Assembly: GCF_001895025.1 (NCBI RefSeq)
Contig: NZ_BCXI01000038.1
Location: 1 to 64,000 of the forward strand
Direction of reading: 5' to 3'
DNA length: 64,000 nt
From: Rhodococcus zopfii NBRC 100606 = JCM 9919
GTDB lineage: Bacteria > Actinomycetota > Actinomycetes > Mycobacteriales > Mycobacteriaceae
Shown here: piece by piece, positions 1-9,065 of the stretch
Position numbering within the stretch: the first letter of the stretch is position 1
How the letters are laid out: every line of letters begins with the position of its first letter
Program-made: the position numbers and the translations under genes
The notes under the pieces: model-generated
Seen by the model: only the letters and a program-made list of their open reading frames with translations
Databases searched by the model: none
What the model was told of the DNA's origin: nothing

Positions 1-111
1 CCCTGGGGTACCCGGGCCGGCTATTCTCGCCTCAGCGCCCGGACATTGGGAATTGCGTGACGGTCGACACCTACACCTTGGTTCGTTTAGGTAGCGCCCT
101 ACCTACCCGCT

Positions 112-131
112 ACGTGACGTGACGTGACGTG
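112..131. repeat. Tandem ACGTG pentamer repeat
   Basis: Four perfect head-to-tail copies of ACGTG lie about 75 bp upstream of the first lipoprotein gene. Just before them is a short inverted repeat (GGTAG and CTACC around 90-103). This could be a regulator-binding array or simple slippage; nothing decides it. The rest of 1-207 holds no gene that I can support. Confidence 0.6.
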
Positions 132-207
132 ACCAGGTCACATGCAGTAATGGCATGTTGTCGACCGAAGAGCCGACAGATTTTCCGGCGAATTGGTGTG
201 AAACTCC

Positions 208-1587
208 TTGATCGTGATGAGTCCACTGCGTCCTCGATCCGGCAGACGGCACGGAGTCCACGGCGGAAGCCGGGTATGCGCGAGTACAGTCGCCGCGCTG
301 ATCGGCGTTGTCGGGTTGCTGGCGTCGGCATGCGGCGGAAGCGCAGCGACGCACGCCGAGGACGCCGCAGCCAGTGATCGAGCATTCGGCGAACCGGAAG
401 ACAGGTTGCCAACTGCATATCCCACCGCTCCGACGGCAGGCTGGTCGGTCAGCGCGGTACCGGTATGCGGTGCCGACAACAGCGACCATCGGTTCGTCGT
501 CAAGGTGGTGACTGCGGATACTGTGCTCGCCTCGTGTGGATCGAGCGCTCGCCTGGTTGCCTTGGACCCGGTGACGGGCAGCGTTCGGTGGCAGTCGGAG
601 GCCGAGCCGGGCTCGGCCGGGATCTTCTGTGCAGATGTCCCACTGGACGGTGCATTCGTATGCACGAACTACTCGGATGCAGACTCGCGGGACACCGTCG
701 ACAACGTCCGCGCGTACCGGGAATCGGACGGCGAACTGATGTGGGGTAAGCGCATCGACGGACTCAAGCAGGTCGAGGTGCGTGACAACACTCTCTACTC
801 GACAGGCTCCTTTGGCCGCGGGTCCGCTCCAGAATGGGTTGGCAGTGGCACCGGGCGGGACTTCCGTGCGAACTGGTATGTCGAGCCGGGGACATGCATC
901 GGAGACGAGATTTTCCTCGAACTCGAGATCGGCGCCGACGTGCTGACCACCGGCTACCACGTCATCGACCGCGAGACGGGGGCCGTCGGCACCCCGACGA
1001 ACCTGTTCGTCCAGGCGGCTCTCCCCGGAGGCGGATTCGTCGCTGCCGATTGCGACGACCCCACTCGGATCACGATCCTCGACTCGGCCGGCAACAGGGT
1101 AAGGACACACAGCAGCAGCGGCGACGACGTCTACACGGCAGGCAGTGTCTACATCCTCGGTGCGCGCAGCGAGGGGACGTATGCCGGCTACGACGCGAAG
1201 ACCGGCGACGAGCTGTGGACGTCCCGCGAGTTCCGTATCGACCGAATTGTGGGCGATGTGATGATCGGGGGTGACCGCACGAGCTATGTCGGTCATTCGC
1301 TTTCCGATGGGCGGGAACTGTGGCGTTGGAACGGCAATCTCGAGGACTTTCCGGATAGCGGATCCGGGTCCAGCGTCGTAGACAGCGAAGGCCGCGTTAT
1401 CGGCTTCACAGAAGAGCGTGGTGGCGAGCTCGTGGCGTTCGATCCGGAGACCGGGCGGATGGTCTGGGACGGCCTTTCGATGACACGAACAACGACAAAC
1501 GAATACCCCGGCATAGACACGGCGCGAGTGGGGGAAGGATTCGTGGCCAGCTTCGGGGACACGTTGACGTTCTACCCGCCGCAGTGA
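208..1587 (+). CDS. PQQ-like beta-propeller lipoprotein
   Basis: The 459-residue product is a predicted secreted lipoprotein. An arginine-rich N-terminus is followed by a hydrophobic stretch and the lipobox LLASAC near residue 42, so the mature protein would be anchored to the outer face of the membrane. The body repeats motifs of the PQQ/WD40-like beta-propeller fold, such as ALDPVTGSVRW, AYRESDGELMW, YDAKTGDELW and AFDPETGRMVW, each with an acidic residue, T-G and a terminal Trp. Such proteins usually act as binding or scaffold platforms; I see no enzyme motif. The ATG at 217 would also serve as start. A second protein of the same class lies at 2817-4283. Substrate or partner is unknown. 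Confidence 0.8.
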   Translation: MIVMSPLRPRSGRRHGVHGGSRVCASTVAALIGVVGLLASACGGSAATHAEDAAASDRAFGEPEDRLPTAYPTAPTAGWSVSAVPVCGADNSDHRFVVKVVTADTVLASCGSSARLVALDPVTGSVRWQSEAEPGSAGIFCADVPLDGAFVCTNYSDADSRDTVDNVRAYRESDGELMWGKRIDGLKQVEVRDNTLYSTGSFGRGSAPEWVGSGTGRDFRANWYVEPGTCIGDEIFLELEIGADVLTTGYHVIDRETGAVGTPTNLFVQAALPGGGFVAADCDDPTRITILDSAGNRVRTHSSSGDDVYTAGSVYILGARSEGTYAGYDAKTGDELWTSREFRIDRIVGDVMIGGDRTSYVGHSLSDGRELWRWNGNLEDFPDSGSGSSVVDSEGRVIGFTEERGGELVAFDPETGRMVWDGLSMTRTTTNEYPGIDTARVGEGFVASFGDTLTFYPPQ

Positions 1588-1948
1588 GAGTCCTGGCAAA
1601 GCCTGGATCAACACCCAGCCGAGCGGGGGTTTCGGTGCGAGATGACACTCGTCGATCGCTTCCGGGAAACGCGATGTCGGTCCGATCGACCGTCGGACGC
1701 GTGACGGGTGTGCCGCCAACGACCCGAGCTCCGGCGTGACGCGCAAGTAACCGCTCGTTTCACACAGCGTCATTGCGTGATTGCGTAGCTGCGCCACGGG
1801 ATCGAGCTGCGGTCAGCGAACATGTCATCCGAACGCTGGATAGCGCACGCGGGAACGAACCGTCATCATCGAAGCGCGATGCGCCTCGGCCGGAGGCAGT
1901 CCGCGTTGCACAGGTGCTGAGGGGTGACGTTGTGAATAGGGCCGGTGG

Positions 1949-2074
1949 CTCGCACTGCAGGGCGGCAGCCAGCATATTTCGGCCGCCGTCGCGGACGATC
2001 TCGTCGAGCAACGAACGGCCGGCACCACCCGTCTTGCCGGACTCGCTGGTGTCGTCGATGTTGTCCATACCCAT
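1949..2074 (-). pseudogene. IS256-family transposase, N-terminal fragment
   Basis: The minus-strand reading frame begins MGMDNIDDTSESGK and contains SLLDEIVRDGGRNMLAAALQ. This matches the typical N-terminus of actinobacterial IS256-family (mutator) transposases, which carry an LLDEIVRxGAxxMLAAAL motif. After about 42 residues the similarity ends and the frame becomes unrelated sequence, so only the 5' end of the gene survives. No terminal repeats were found beside it. The surrounding stretch 1588-1948 and 2075-2245 has no other gene I can support. A C-terminal IS256 fragment lies at 44912-45078. Confidence 0.5.
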
Positions 2075-2245
2075 GAGCACGGGTGTGTCTTCCCACCAGC
2101 GCGCCAACGCCTGGTCTTGATCAGAATTGAGGTTCCTTGCAGATCATCTTCAGGGAAGGCACGCACTTTCAGGATCCACAGGTTCTGACCATTGCTCTAT
2201 TCACGATGAGTTGCACCGTTCCTAATTAGATGACAGGGAATCACA

Positions 2246-2680
2246 ATGGAATCCGCCACATGTTTCGCGCCGACGACTGTTGGAATAGTTCTGTCCGTAC
2301 TAGCACTGACATCATGTAGCGGTGGTAATACCCCTGAGGACGAGATCATGGCTGTGGTTGACCAAATGAACATGGCCTACACAGAGGGCGACGTGGAGTC
2401 CTTCTACCAGAACTATTGCAGGGACTACATTGACGAAGCCCGACGCGGTTTCTCCCCAGAAGAGTTCCTCGCTCAGCTAGAGGCCGAGAAGTCTGCCAAA
2501 CACGGCAAGGTCACAACATTATATGTGACAGATATTAGCGTCGACGGCGATACAGCCACCGCCACATCGGTTACCGAGCTTTTTAATGAGGACGGTGAAC
2601 TGAACGCCGACAAGCGAGGTACCATCAAGTTCGTTCGCGAGGATGGCGAATGGCGAGTATGCGGAGAGGGACAGAGCTGA
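2246..2680 (+). CDS. Small NTF2/DUF4878-like lipoprotein
   Basis: The 144-residue protein has a hydrophobic leader ending in the lipobox ALTSC near residue 24, so it is probably lipid-anchored outside the membrane. The mature part fits the NTF2-like/DUF4878 fold of actinobacterial lipoproteins: a helix with PEDEIMAVVDQMNMAYTEGD and FYQNYC, then beta strands ending in GTIKFVREDGEWRVCG, where the final W-R-V-C is typical. These domains are accessory or sensor modules with no known catalysis. It sits between the two beta-propeller lipoproteins, so the three may form an extracytoplasmic set. Base composition is somewhat lower in GC than its neighbours. Confidence 0.65.
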   Translation: MESATCFAPTTVGIVLSVLALTSCSGGNTPEDEIMAVVDQMNMAYTEGDVESFYQNYCRDYIDEARRGFSPEEFLAQLEAEKSAKHGKVTTLYVTDISVDGDTATATSVTELFNEDGELNADKRGTIKFVREDGEWRVCGEGQS

Positions 2681-2816
2681 AATCCCGCTAGCCGCCGCTA
2701 TCACGGCCGAAGCGGGATCTCACTGGTATCGAGTGGGAGAACCCACCGACACAACGAGGGATGTGTCGTTCCTTTGATGGACATCATCCGTTGGCAGTGG
2801 CGGTTAGATTTTTTCG

Positions 2817-4283
2817 ATGAACGTTTCCGCTAGTTACATCTCGCGCTGCGCTGCACTCTCGGCCGCCTTGCTCTGCGTGGTGGCGTGCGGATCGACCGCG
2901 GAGACAACGATGGCGGTGCCATCGACCACACCGAGTTCCGTGCCGCTGACGACTGCTCCGGTAACAACGACGCCGGCTTCACACACTGCAGAGCTCATCA
3001 CGAGCCCGGAGGCCGGCAACGGAATCTTCGGAGACGTCGCCAAGGTGTCCGACGAGATCATCACCTGGGGTTGCCTCGAAGGCGACGAGACAGAAGTGCG
3101 CTTCGGAACTCCGTTCATCGTCCGCGCGCAGGTCATCGACGGCGGGTCAATGGTCACATTTCCTGCGCCCATGGTGCCTTCAGGTAGCGAGCTAGAGTCT
3201 TTTGCATGCGCAACCGCAGGAACTGGCGATTCGCTGGTGGTGGTCTACGCAATGGGGCTTGTTGTCGAATCGAAGGGGCTGCAACCCGAACATCATCAGC
3301 TTGAGTTGCGGTCCTTCGATGCTCGTACCGGCAAGCTCGTCGGCCAGCAGTCCCAGATGTCGAGTGTGCCCGATTTGAAGGACGGATCGTTCGAACTGTA
3401 CGGCACAACGACGAGCGTCATCGTGGGACAAGGCTTTGGGGACAAGTACGGCTACGGGGTCGTCGACGCTTTCACCACGGAGTTGGATACACAATGGTCA
3501 CGCCCGGGGGAACTACTGGGCGCCACAGGGAACACCGTGCTGATCGAGCAACACGATCCGGCGACCCGTGCAACCATGACTCCCGACGGCGTCGTATACG
3601 TTCTCGATGCGAAGACCGGTGCCGAACTGTCGCGCCTCGACTACGGCGCGCAGATCGACGGTATCGAACGACTCGAAGTGATGGTGATTACGCCGAAGGG
3701 ATATGCGCTGGAGAGGTTGTCCCCCCTCCCAGGTAATGGTTCTGACCTCCGCTTCACGTGGATCGATGGAACGATGGGAACCGTCCTGCATACCGACATC
3801 ACTGATCTCTTCGAGATCGACATCGACCCGTTCGGGGAGTCGCTACTTGTCAACCACAATCAAGTACTCGACCGTGCGTACGTTGTCTACGATCTTAGGA
3901 CATCGAAGGCGCTGCTAACTATCACGAGCGATCAGTCCGCAGGGTTGTCGATCAGGGATATTGGTTTAGCCAATGGACTGCTCTACGTTGACAACAAGGT
4001 AGACAGTCCGGTTACCGATATCGAGACGCAGGAGATGGTGTCGAGTAACTGGAAGTACCGTCCCATACTCCGCGGTGACGGGCACACCATCGTCGCAGTT
4101 GTCGGGCCCCCCGCGAGGACCTCGCCAGTGTTGGAATGCACATACCGCGATCGGTACCGACAGGAATATCGGAACTATGGAATTAACGGCGGGCACTCGA
4201 CCCGAATCGACGGTTACTACAATTGCCCGGCATATAGGGTCGTGCAGGATATCAACGGAAATTTCCCCGGTCCGAACTACTAA
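2817..4283 (+). CDS. Beta-propeller-like lipoprotein
   Basis: The 488-residue protein starts with a signal peptide and the lipobox LLCVVAC near residue 24, followed by a Thr/Pro/Ser-rich linker to about residue 58. The body has propeller-type motifs such as RSFDARTGKLVGQ and YVLDAKTGAELSRLDYG, so it belongs to the same broad class as the protein at 208-1587. The C-terminal 50 residues are unusual: rich in Tyr, Asn and Arg, with two Cys (CTYRDRYRQEY and YNCPAY) that could form a disulfide. The function is not recognised. Downstream sequence is transposon debris. Confidence 0.7.
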   Translation: MNVSASYISRCAALSAALLCVVACGSTAETTMAVPSTTPSSVPLTTAPVTTTPASHTAELITSPEAGNGIFGDVAKVSDEIITWGCLEGDETEVRFGTPFIVRAQVIDGGSMVTFPAPMVPSGSELESFACATAGTGDSLVVVYAMGLVVESKGLQPEHHQLELRSFDARTGKLVGQQSQMSSVPDLKDGSFELYGTTTSVIVGQGFGDKYGYGVVDAFTTELDTQWSRPGELLGATGNTVLIEQHDPATRATMTPDGVVYVLDAKTGAELSRLDYGAQIDGIERLEVMVITPKGYALERLSPLPGNGSDLRFTWIDGTMGTVLHTDITDLFEIDIDPFGESLLVNHNQVLDRAYVVYDLRTSKALLTITSDQSAGLSIRDIGLANGLLYVDNKVDSPVTDIETQEMVSSNWKYRPILRGDGHTIVAVVGPPARTSPVLECTYRDRYRQEYRNYGINGGHSTRIDGYYNCPAYRVVQDINGNFPGPNY

Positions 4284-4285
4284 CC

Positions 4286-4812
4286 TCAATCTTTCGTGCG
4301 GTCCGCGTCCCCGCCTGAGCGTCTTCGGATTGGGCGTGGCGACCGCGGATTCGGTGTGCGGCCACGGTCTGTCGCCCGACGCGGTCGGGTGGCGTCGAGG
4401 TCCGCGGCCCCGAGTGTGGAATCGTCCCTCTTCGTCTCGGTCGAGTGATTTTGGCTGGTCAGGCAGGTGTGGGCAGTGCGTCGACGCGGTCCAGTGCTGC
4501 GGTGAGGACCTCGACCGACGGCCCGGACGGCGAGACTGACCACGGTGCGGCGGGCGTGACGGGTGATCCGTCCAGCGATCGACCACAGTCGCAACCGCAG
4601 ACGTTCGGTTCCCAACACCGGGCCGGACGGCCGGCCAACGCGAGCATCTGGGTCCAGGTGACGAGCTCACGCGCCAGCTGCACGATCGCCAACCAGATTC
4701 TGTTCTGATCGAAACCGTGCAACGGAAGGTTCTGCACTCCGGTGGCTTTCGCCGCCCGGATCCGGTCCTCGCAACGCGCCCGGCGCCGGTGTTGCAACTC
4801 CAGACCAGACCC
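4286..4812 (-). pseudogene. IS1380-family transposase, C-terminal remnant
   Basis: The minus strand encodes LELQHRRRARCEDRIRAAK, then GVQNLPLHGFDQNRIW, followed after a frame change near 4620 by EPNVCG/ERLRLRLWSIAGRITRHARRT. This is the recognisable C-terminal third of IS1380-family DDE transposases, where the first motif carries the catalytic Glu region. The N-terminal two thirds are missing: the similarity stops just before the 40-bp repeat at 4824-4863. The fragment is thus truncated and frameshifted. It is older than, or was cut before, the adjacent IS1634-family insertion. Confidence 0.8.
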
Positions 4813-4823
4813 GACTTGACAAC

Positions 4824-4863
4824 GTCCATGTGGACCCACCTCGTCGCGGGATCGCACATCTAA
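4824..4863. repeat. Left copy of 40-bp target duplication
   Basis: A 40-bp sequence starting GTCCATGTGGACC is repeated without mismatch at 6561-6600. The two copies directly abut the ends of the IS1634-family element between them. Long and variable target duplications are a known property of the IS1634 family (IS1549, IS1634), so these are best read as the target-site duplication. Confidence 0.85.
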
Positions 4864-6560
4864 CCTGACTTGCACCAGGTGAGCCGATTTCTGAGGTAGT
4901 CGTGGGCATCTGCGCAGGTAGCGGCGGTGTGCGTTCGGAAAGTGGCACACTAACGCCTCGGTAGACTCCGGCCGTGGCCGCCTACATCCGCAAAGTCCGC
5001 ACCGCCTCGGGAGCAACGGCGGTGCAGATCGCGGCCAAGCAAGGACGCCGGGACAAGGTCCTCGAACACCTCGGATCGGCCCATACCGACAGCGAACTCG
5101 CCGCGCTGCTCGAGACCGCTCGGGAGAAGTTGCTCGCCGGCCAGCAAGAACTCGACCTCGACCTCGGCACGACCACCAGCACAGCACCGACGATCACCGG
5201 GAAACGCTCCCGCTGGCTGATCGAGGCCATCGACACCGCCTGGCGGCGCCTCGGCTTCGACGTGATCGACAACGAGGCGTTCTTCCAGCTCGTGGCGGCC
5301 CGCATCGTCGAGCCGACGTCGGTCGCAGACACGGGCAGAGTGCTGCGGGAGATCGGCATCGCACCGGCCCACCGCAACACCTTCGTGCGGACCCTGCAGC
5401 GGTGCACCGCCCACGGCTACCGCGATGACATCGCACGACGCTGCTTCGAGCACGCCGCCACCGCAGGGGATCTGAACCTGCTGCTCTACGACGTGACCAC
5501 CTTGTATTTCGAAGCCGAGAAGGAAGACGAACTCCGCAAGGTCGGCTACTCCAAAGAACGCCGGGTGGACCCGCAGATCGTCGTCGGACTGCTCGTCGAC
5601 CGCACCGGATTTCCCTTGGAGATCGGGTGTTTCGAAGGAAATCATGCCGAGACCCGCACCATCGTGCCTATCGTGCGGCAGTTCCAGGCCCGCCACAATA
5701 TCGACGGGGTGGAAATGGTCATCGCCGCCGACGCCGGGATGCTGTCGGCGACGAACCTGAAGGATCTCGATGCTGCCGGACTGAAGTTCATCGTCGGATC
5801 GCGAGTGACGAAGGCACCGGCGGATCTGGCCAGTCATTTCCACTGGAACGGGGACGTATTCACCGATGGGCAGGTCATCGACACGGTCACTCCGCGGCAC
5901 GCCAAAAGCGTGGTCAACGACCTCACGCGTCGTAGTGAGCCGGTGTGGGAGCCCTCCGACACGGCGGCCTGGCGGGCGGTCTGGGCGTACTCGACCAAGC
6001 GTGCCGTGCGGGACAATCAGACCCTGAATGCTCAGGAAGCGCGGGCCCGGGAGGTCATCGACGGCACCCGCGCTGCCCGCACACCCCGGTTCGTCAAGAC
6101 CACCACGAAGGGCAAATCCCTCGACGCAGATGCTCTGGCACGTGCCCGTTCTCTTATCGGACTGAAGGGCTACGTCACGAACCTTCCTGTCTCGCTGATG
6201 AATCCGCGTGAAGTGATGGAGAAGTATCACGATCTGTGGCACGTCGAGCAGTCGTTTCGGATGTCGAAGACCGACCTACGGGCCCGCCCGATCTTCAGTC
6301 ACACCCGGGAGTCGATCGAGGCGCACCTGACCATCGTGTTCACCGCGTTGGCGATCTCACGCTACCTGCAGGATGCGACGGGGATGTCGATCCGGAAGAT
6401 CGTGCGGACCCTGCGTCCCTTGCAGGAAGTCACCATCACCATCGCCGGGCATGAACACACCGCCTTCGATCCGCTCACCGACGACGCCGCGAGCATCCTC
6501 GACTCCCTCAGCATCGCGAATCCCCGGTCGGGATTGGCACACTAAATTGGTGCAACTCGG
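4864..6560 (+). mobile_element. Intact IS1634-family insertion sequence
   Basis: The element is 1,697 bp and contains one transposase gene. Its left end reads CCTGACTTGCACCA and the reverse complement of its right end reads CCGAGTTGCACCA, giving imperfect inverted repeats of about 13 bp with TTGCACCA identical. Perfect 40-bp direct repeats flank it on both sides. Together, intact ends, an intact gene and undecayed duplications suggest a recent insertion next to the IS1380 fragment. Confidence 0.85.
4974..6545 (+). CDS. IS1634-family DDE transposase
   Basis: The 523-residue protein has full family length and no interruption. DDE catalytic residues are visible: Asp in LLLYDVTTLYFE (about residue 172), Asp in MVIAADAGMLS (about 256), and Glu in WHVEQSFRMSKTDLRARPIFSH (about 423), the last being the hallmark Y/W-x-E-x-x-F motif of the IS4-like superfamily. 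It catalyses cut-and-paste movement of the surrounding element. The GTG or ATG starts near 4974 give the conserved N-terminus AYIRKVRTASGATAVQI. The gene is transcribed toward the right-hand repeat and should be functional. Confidence 0.92.
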   Translation: MAAYIRKVRTASGATAVQIAAKQGRRDKVLEHLGSAHTDSELAALLETAREKLLAGQQELDLDLGTTTSTAPTITGKRSRWLIEAIDTAWRRLGFDVIDNEAFFQLVAARIVEPTSVADTGRVLREIGIAPAHRNTFVRTLQRCTAHGYRDDIARRCFEHAATAGDLNLLLYDVTTLYFEAEKEDELRKVGYSKERRVDPQIVVGLLVDRTGFPLEIGCFEGNHAETRTIVPIVRQFQARHNIDGVEMVIAADAGMLSATNLKDLDAAGLKFIVGSRVTKAPADLASHFHWNGDVFTDGQVIDTVTPRHAKSVVNDLTRRSEPVWEPSDTAAWRAVWAYSTKRAVRDNQTLNAQEARAREVIDGTRAARTPRFVKTTTKGKSLDADALARARSLIGLKGYVTNLPVSLMNPREVMEKYHDLWHVEQSFRMSKTDLRARPIFSHTRESIEAHLTIVFTALAISRYLQDATGMSIRKIVRTLRPLQEVTITIAGHEHTAFDPLTDDAASILDSLSIANPRSGLAH

Positions 6561-6600
6561 GTCCATGTGGACCCACCTCGTCGCGGGATCGCACATCTAA
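6561..6600. repeat. Right copy of 40-bp target duplication
   Basis: Identical to 4824-4863 over 40 bp and directly abuts the right inverted repeat of the IS1634-family element. The following 6601-6883 contains no gene that I can support; it is a mix of GC-rich and a short AT-rich stretch near 6765-6785. Confidence 0.85.
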
Positions 6601-6883
6601 TGCAGGAAAGATACGGCTACCGGCGCCGATGCCCGCGCCACGACACGCCGCAGGTGAGATTGCTACCTCACTAGCGCTGGCGATGACCTGCATAAACGCC
6701 AAGATCGCCCCAGGGCGGGAGTTCTCGCATGTGCCGCAACTCCCGGCAGAAAAGTGCCGATAACATTTATTATGTCCACTCATATCGGTCTGCCGTGGTT
6801 CGGACCGATCATCGGGTCTGTCGCCGGCGACACGATCTACACGCTCGTCGGTGTTGCGGGTGCGCCGCACCGTAGGCGAGTGA

Positions 6884-7336
6884 TCATTGCGGGTCTGCAG
6901 ACAGGTTCGTTCGGTTGCATCTGCCGAGGTTCACAGAGATGGGATTGCGTCCCTGCCTTTCGTTGGGAGCGTTGAGCAGGTGCTGTGCACCGCGAATTCG
7001 TCTGCGGCATCGGAGAATCGAGGTAAGCACGACGTCGGGACCGGCGTCTCGCAGGACCTGTGCGGGTGATCGGTCACCGAGGGCGGCGTTGCGGCCCTGG
7101 AACCAGGTCTGCGCGACGGCCGGACTGTCTCGTCGGGTGAGGATCTGTGCCGCGGCGGAGGCGATGCGGAGGCGCTCGAGAAGATCGGCGGTAGGCACTG
7201 GGAGTGTGCCGTCGGACCATCCGTTGACTGCCCTGGTGTCGGTGCTGTGTCCGAGATGAGCAACGAGTTTCGTACCGATAAGCGCACGGAGAGTGATGAC
7301 GACTTCCCTCGCGTCGGTGGTGTCGTTGTCCGCCAT
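6884..7336 (-). CDS. Xre/MbcA/ParS-type antitoxin-like protein (orphan)
   Basis: Residues 10-55 resemble the degenerate helix-turn-helix of actinobacterial MbcA/ParS-type antitoxins (IGTKLVAHLGHSTDTRAVNGWSDG). Residues 56-95 resemble the toxin-binding DUF2384 domain, with AAQILTRRDSPAVAQTWFQG and NAALGDRSPAQVLRDAG. These antitoxins usually precede or follow a RES-domain toxin that degrades NAD+. Here the sequence downstream on the same strand is the IS1634 insertion and no RES gene is visible. From about residue 110 (after VVLTSIL) the protein no longer looks like the family, so the end is probably frameshifted or replaced. ATG at 7336 has a weak GAAAG ribosome site. Confidence 0.65.
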   Translation of the reverse strand: MADNDTTDAREVVITLRALIGTKLVAHLGHSTDTRAVNGWSDGTLPVPTADLLERLRIASAAAQILTRRDSPAVAQTWFQGRNAALGDRSPAQVLRDAGPDVVLTSILRCRRRIRGAQHLLNAPNERQGRNPISVNLGRCNRTNLSADPQ

Positions 7337-7554
7337 GATGATTCGCTTTCATTGGCATGCTACGCGGGAGGCGGGTGGCATATCGGGCGCCGTCCCTGTC
7401 TCGGCGCCCGGTCTACGCCGTGCCCGCAGTGTCGGGGGCCCTCCACTGGCGCTGCGAACCGCGCCGCCCCGTTGCGGCGGCACTTCGGGTGGTTCCCGCT
7501 CGCTGAATGTGTCGCGGGCCCGCACTGTCGATTCTAGGTCGCACAGCCACGGAC

Positions 7555-7585
7555 GGCAGTGCCGAAATAGGGATGCGGCACTGCC
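7555..7585. other. Perfect hairpin, possible terminator
   Basis: GGCAGTGCCG and CGGCACTGCC form a 10-bp perfect stem with an 11-nt loop. It lies in the gene-poor stretch 7337-7753 between the antitoxin gene and the IS256-family element. There is no U-tract, so a terminator role is uncertain. I see no gene in the rest of this stretch. Confidence 0.45.
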
Positions 7586-7745
7586 TGCAACGGCCGCTCG
7601 ATCGGATGGTTCACGCTGCTCGTTGGCAGAGTGTCGGACAGCGGAATCTGGTTCTACCGTGGGTGTTACGCCACCTGAATCCCGTTGACTCGTTGTGCGA
7701 CTACGCACCACGAGTACTGCACCGCGTCGTGGTCAGGGTGGTGAT

Positions 7746-7780
7746 CGATTGGCGGGTTATAGGCCAAAATGTGTGTACAG
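7746..7780. repeat. IS end: target duplication CGATTGGC plus left inverted repeat
   Basis: The 8-bp target duplication CGATTGGC (7746-7753) is followed by a 27-bp inverted repeat (7754-7780) containing GGCCAAAATGTGTGTACAG. The repeat matches the other end of the element at 24 of 27 positions. Confidence 0.9.
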
Positions 7781-9065
7781 CCCTCGGTGTGTCGCCCTGG
7801 TTCACCGGCGTGATCTGCCCGCCCAACCCTGTTGGAGACCGTTGCCGTCCTCCCAACTGAAATCGGTGCCCATCGCCGGGCCGAGCGGTTCGTCCTCGGT
7901 GGTGACGCGGCGGGTCATCCGCGGCGGTGCGTAGTGCTCGGGCCGGACCAGAGCCCACAGATCGCGGGGCTCGGCGGTGAGACTGTTGAGTTTCCATTCG
8001 GCGGCCCGGCGGGCGTGCTCGACCGGCAGCCCACGGTGTGTGCGGAACAGGTCCTTGATCGCCTTGTTCGGGCCGCCCTCGAGCGGTGAGGTGGTCCGCT
8101 GCAGGGGGTGATCGTCGTCGGTCAGCTCGGGGTCGATCCAGGTGAACAGGTGGTTGTTGGCGATCAGGCGGCGGAACAGGCCGCGGGTCTTGCGCAGGTC
8201 CCGGTGGGTGTACCACCACTGCTGGTCGTCCGAGACCCCGCTGGGGCGGGCCACATGCGTTTTCGCGTAGGTGCGGTGGCGCAGGAAGCCGTCCCAGCGT
8301 GCCTCCCACGCGGCGTACGCCTGCAACCACAGCACGGCCTGGTCGATGCCGCGGACGTTCATCAAAGCTCGCGTGAGGGTGAGGATTTCGCGGGCGGCTT
8401 CGAGTCGGGGTTTGAGGGTGTTGGTGGCGGCGTACGACCTGGAAGATGTGGAAGTAGCAGCGTTGGATGCGGGTGGTGGGCCACTGTTCGGCGATCGCGG
8501 CGTGCAGGCCGGTGCCGCCGTCGATGACGGCGACGGTCGGGGCGCGGTGGCGCTCGAGGATCTGCAGCCAGGCGATCTTCTTCTCGCGGTCGCACCATTG
8601 CCAGTCGATGACGTGGTGGCCGTCGGTGGCGATCAGCAGGCACCAGGACTGGAAGTAGGTGCCGTCGAGGATCACCAGATCGGCCGGTGTCGGGGCGGGG
8701 GCCGGTGGTGGGATCTCGATGTTCCAGCACCAGGAGGTGTCGCGGCGGAAGGTGCGGGCGCTGGAGGCCACCTGGGTGGGTGTGTGGCCGTCGAGAAGCC
8801 ATGCCCGGAATGCGTTGAGTTGTGCTTTGCGGGTGATGTCCGGGCGTGACTGGGTGGTCGATGCGCCGCAGGCTTTGCAGCGCCAGCGGGTGCGGCCGGC
8901 TGTGGTGGTGCCGTTCTTGACCAGCTTGGCTCCGCATACACCGCAGAGCGGGGAATTCCGGGTAGCTGACACCGAACATGCTTTCAGAGCATGTTCGGAC
9001 GCCTATCATTCGAGGTCAGGGGCAGGAAATGGCGGGTTCTGTACACACATTCTGGCCATTAACCC
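7754..9065 (-). mobile_element. IS256-family (IS1249-like) insertion sequence
   Basis: This complete 1,312-bp element is bounded by 27-bp imperfect inverted repeats (24/27 identical) and by an exact 8-bp direct repeat, CGATTGGC, at 7746-7753 and 9066-9073. An 8-bp duplication is normal for the IS256 family. The single transposase gene inside, on the minus strand, is frameshifted, so the copy is probably immobile unless helped in trans. Removing the element and one repeat restores a continuous sequence that leads into the three-gene unit at 9254. Confidence 0.92.
7802..8972 (-). pseudogene. IS1249-like transposase, frameshifted
   Basis: The N-terminal part has a zinc ribbon (CGVCGAKLVKNG and WRCKACG) and SSARTFRRDTSWCWN, as in IS1249-type members of the IS256 family. 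The catalytic Asp residues are seen in LVILDGTYFQSWCLLIA and VAVIDGGTGLHAAIAEQWP, with RIQRCYFHIFQV after them. At about 8435 the frame changes; the protein resumes in another frame with TLKPRLEAAREIL, ALMNVRGIDQAVLWLQ and the catalytic Glu region SPLEGGPNKAIKDLFRTHRG. A one- or two-base indel therefore separates the catalytic residues. Programmed frameshifting cannot be excluded, but I see no slippery sequence at the site. Confidence 0.88.

Noticed and set aside
103-1797. A 564-codon open frame on the minus strand opposite the first lipoprotein gene
   Set aside because: It mirrors a real plus-strand gene with high GC at third positions; it has no domain, no ribosome site and atypical composition (rich in Arg, Val and His).
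4950-6242. A 430-codon minus-strand frame opposite the IS1634 transposase
   Set aside because: The DDE triad and the element ends fix the coding strand as plus.
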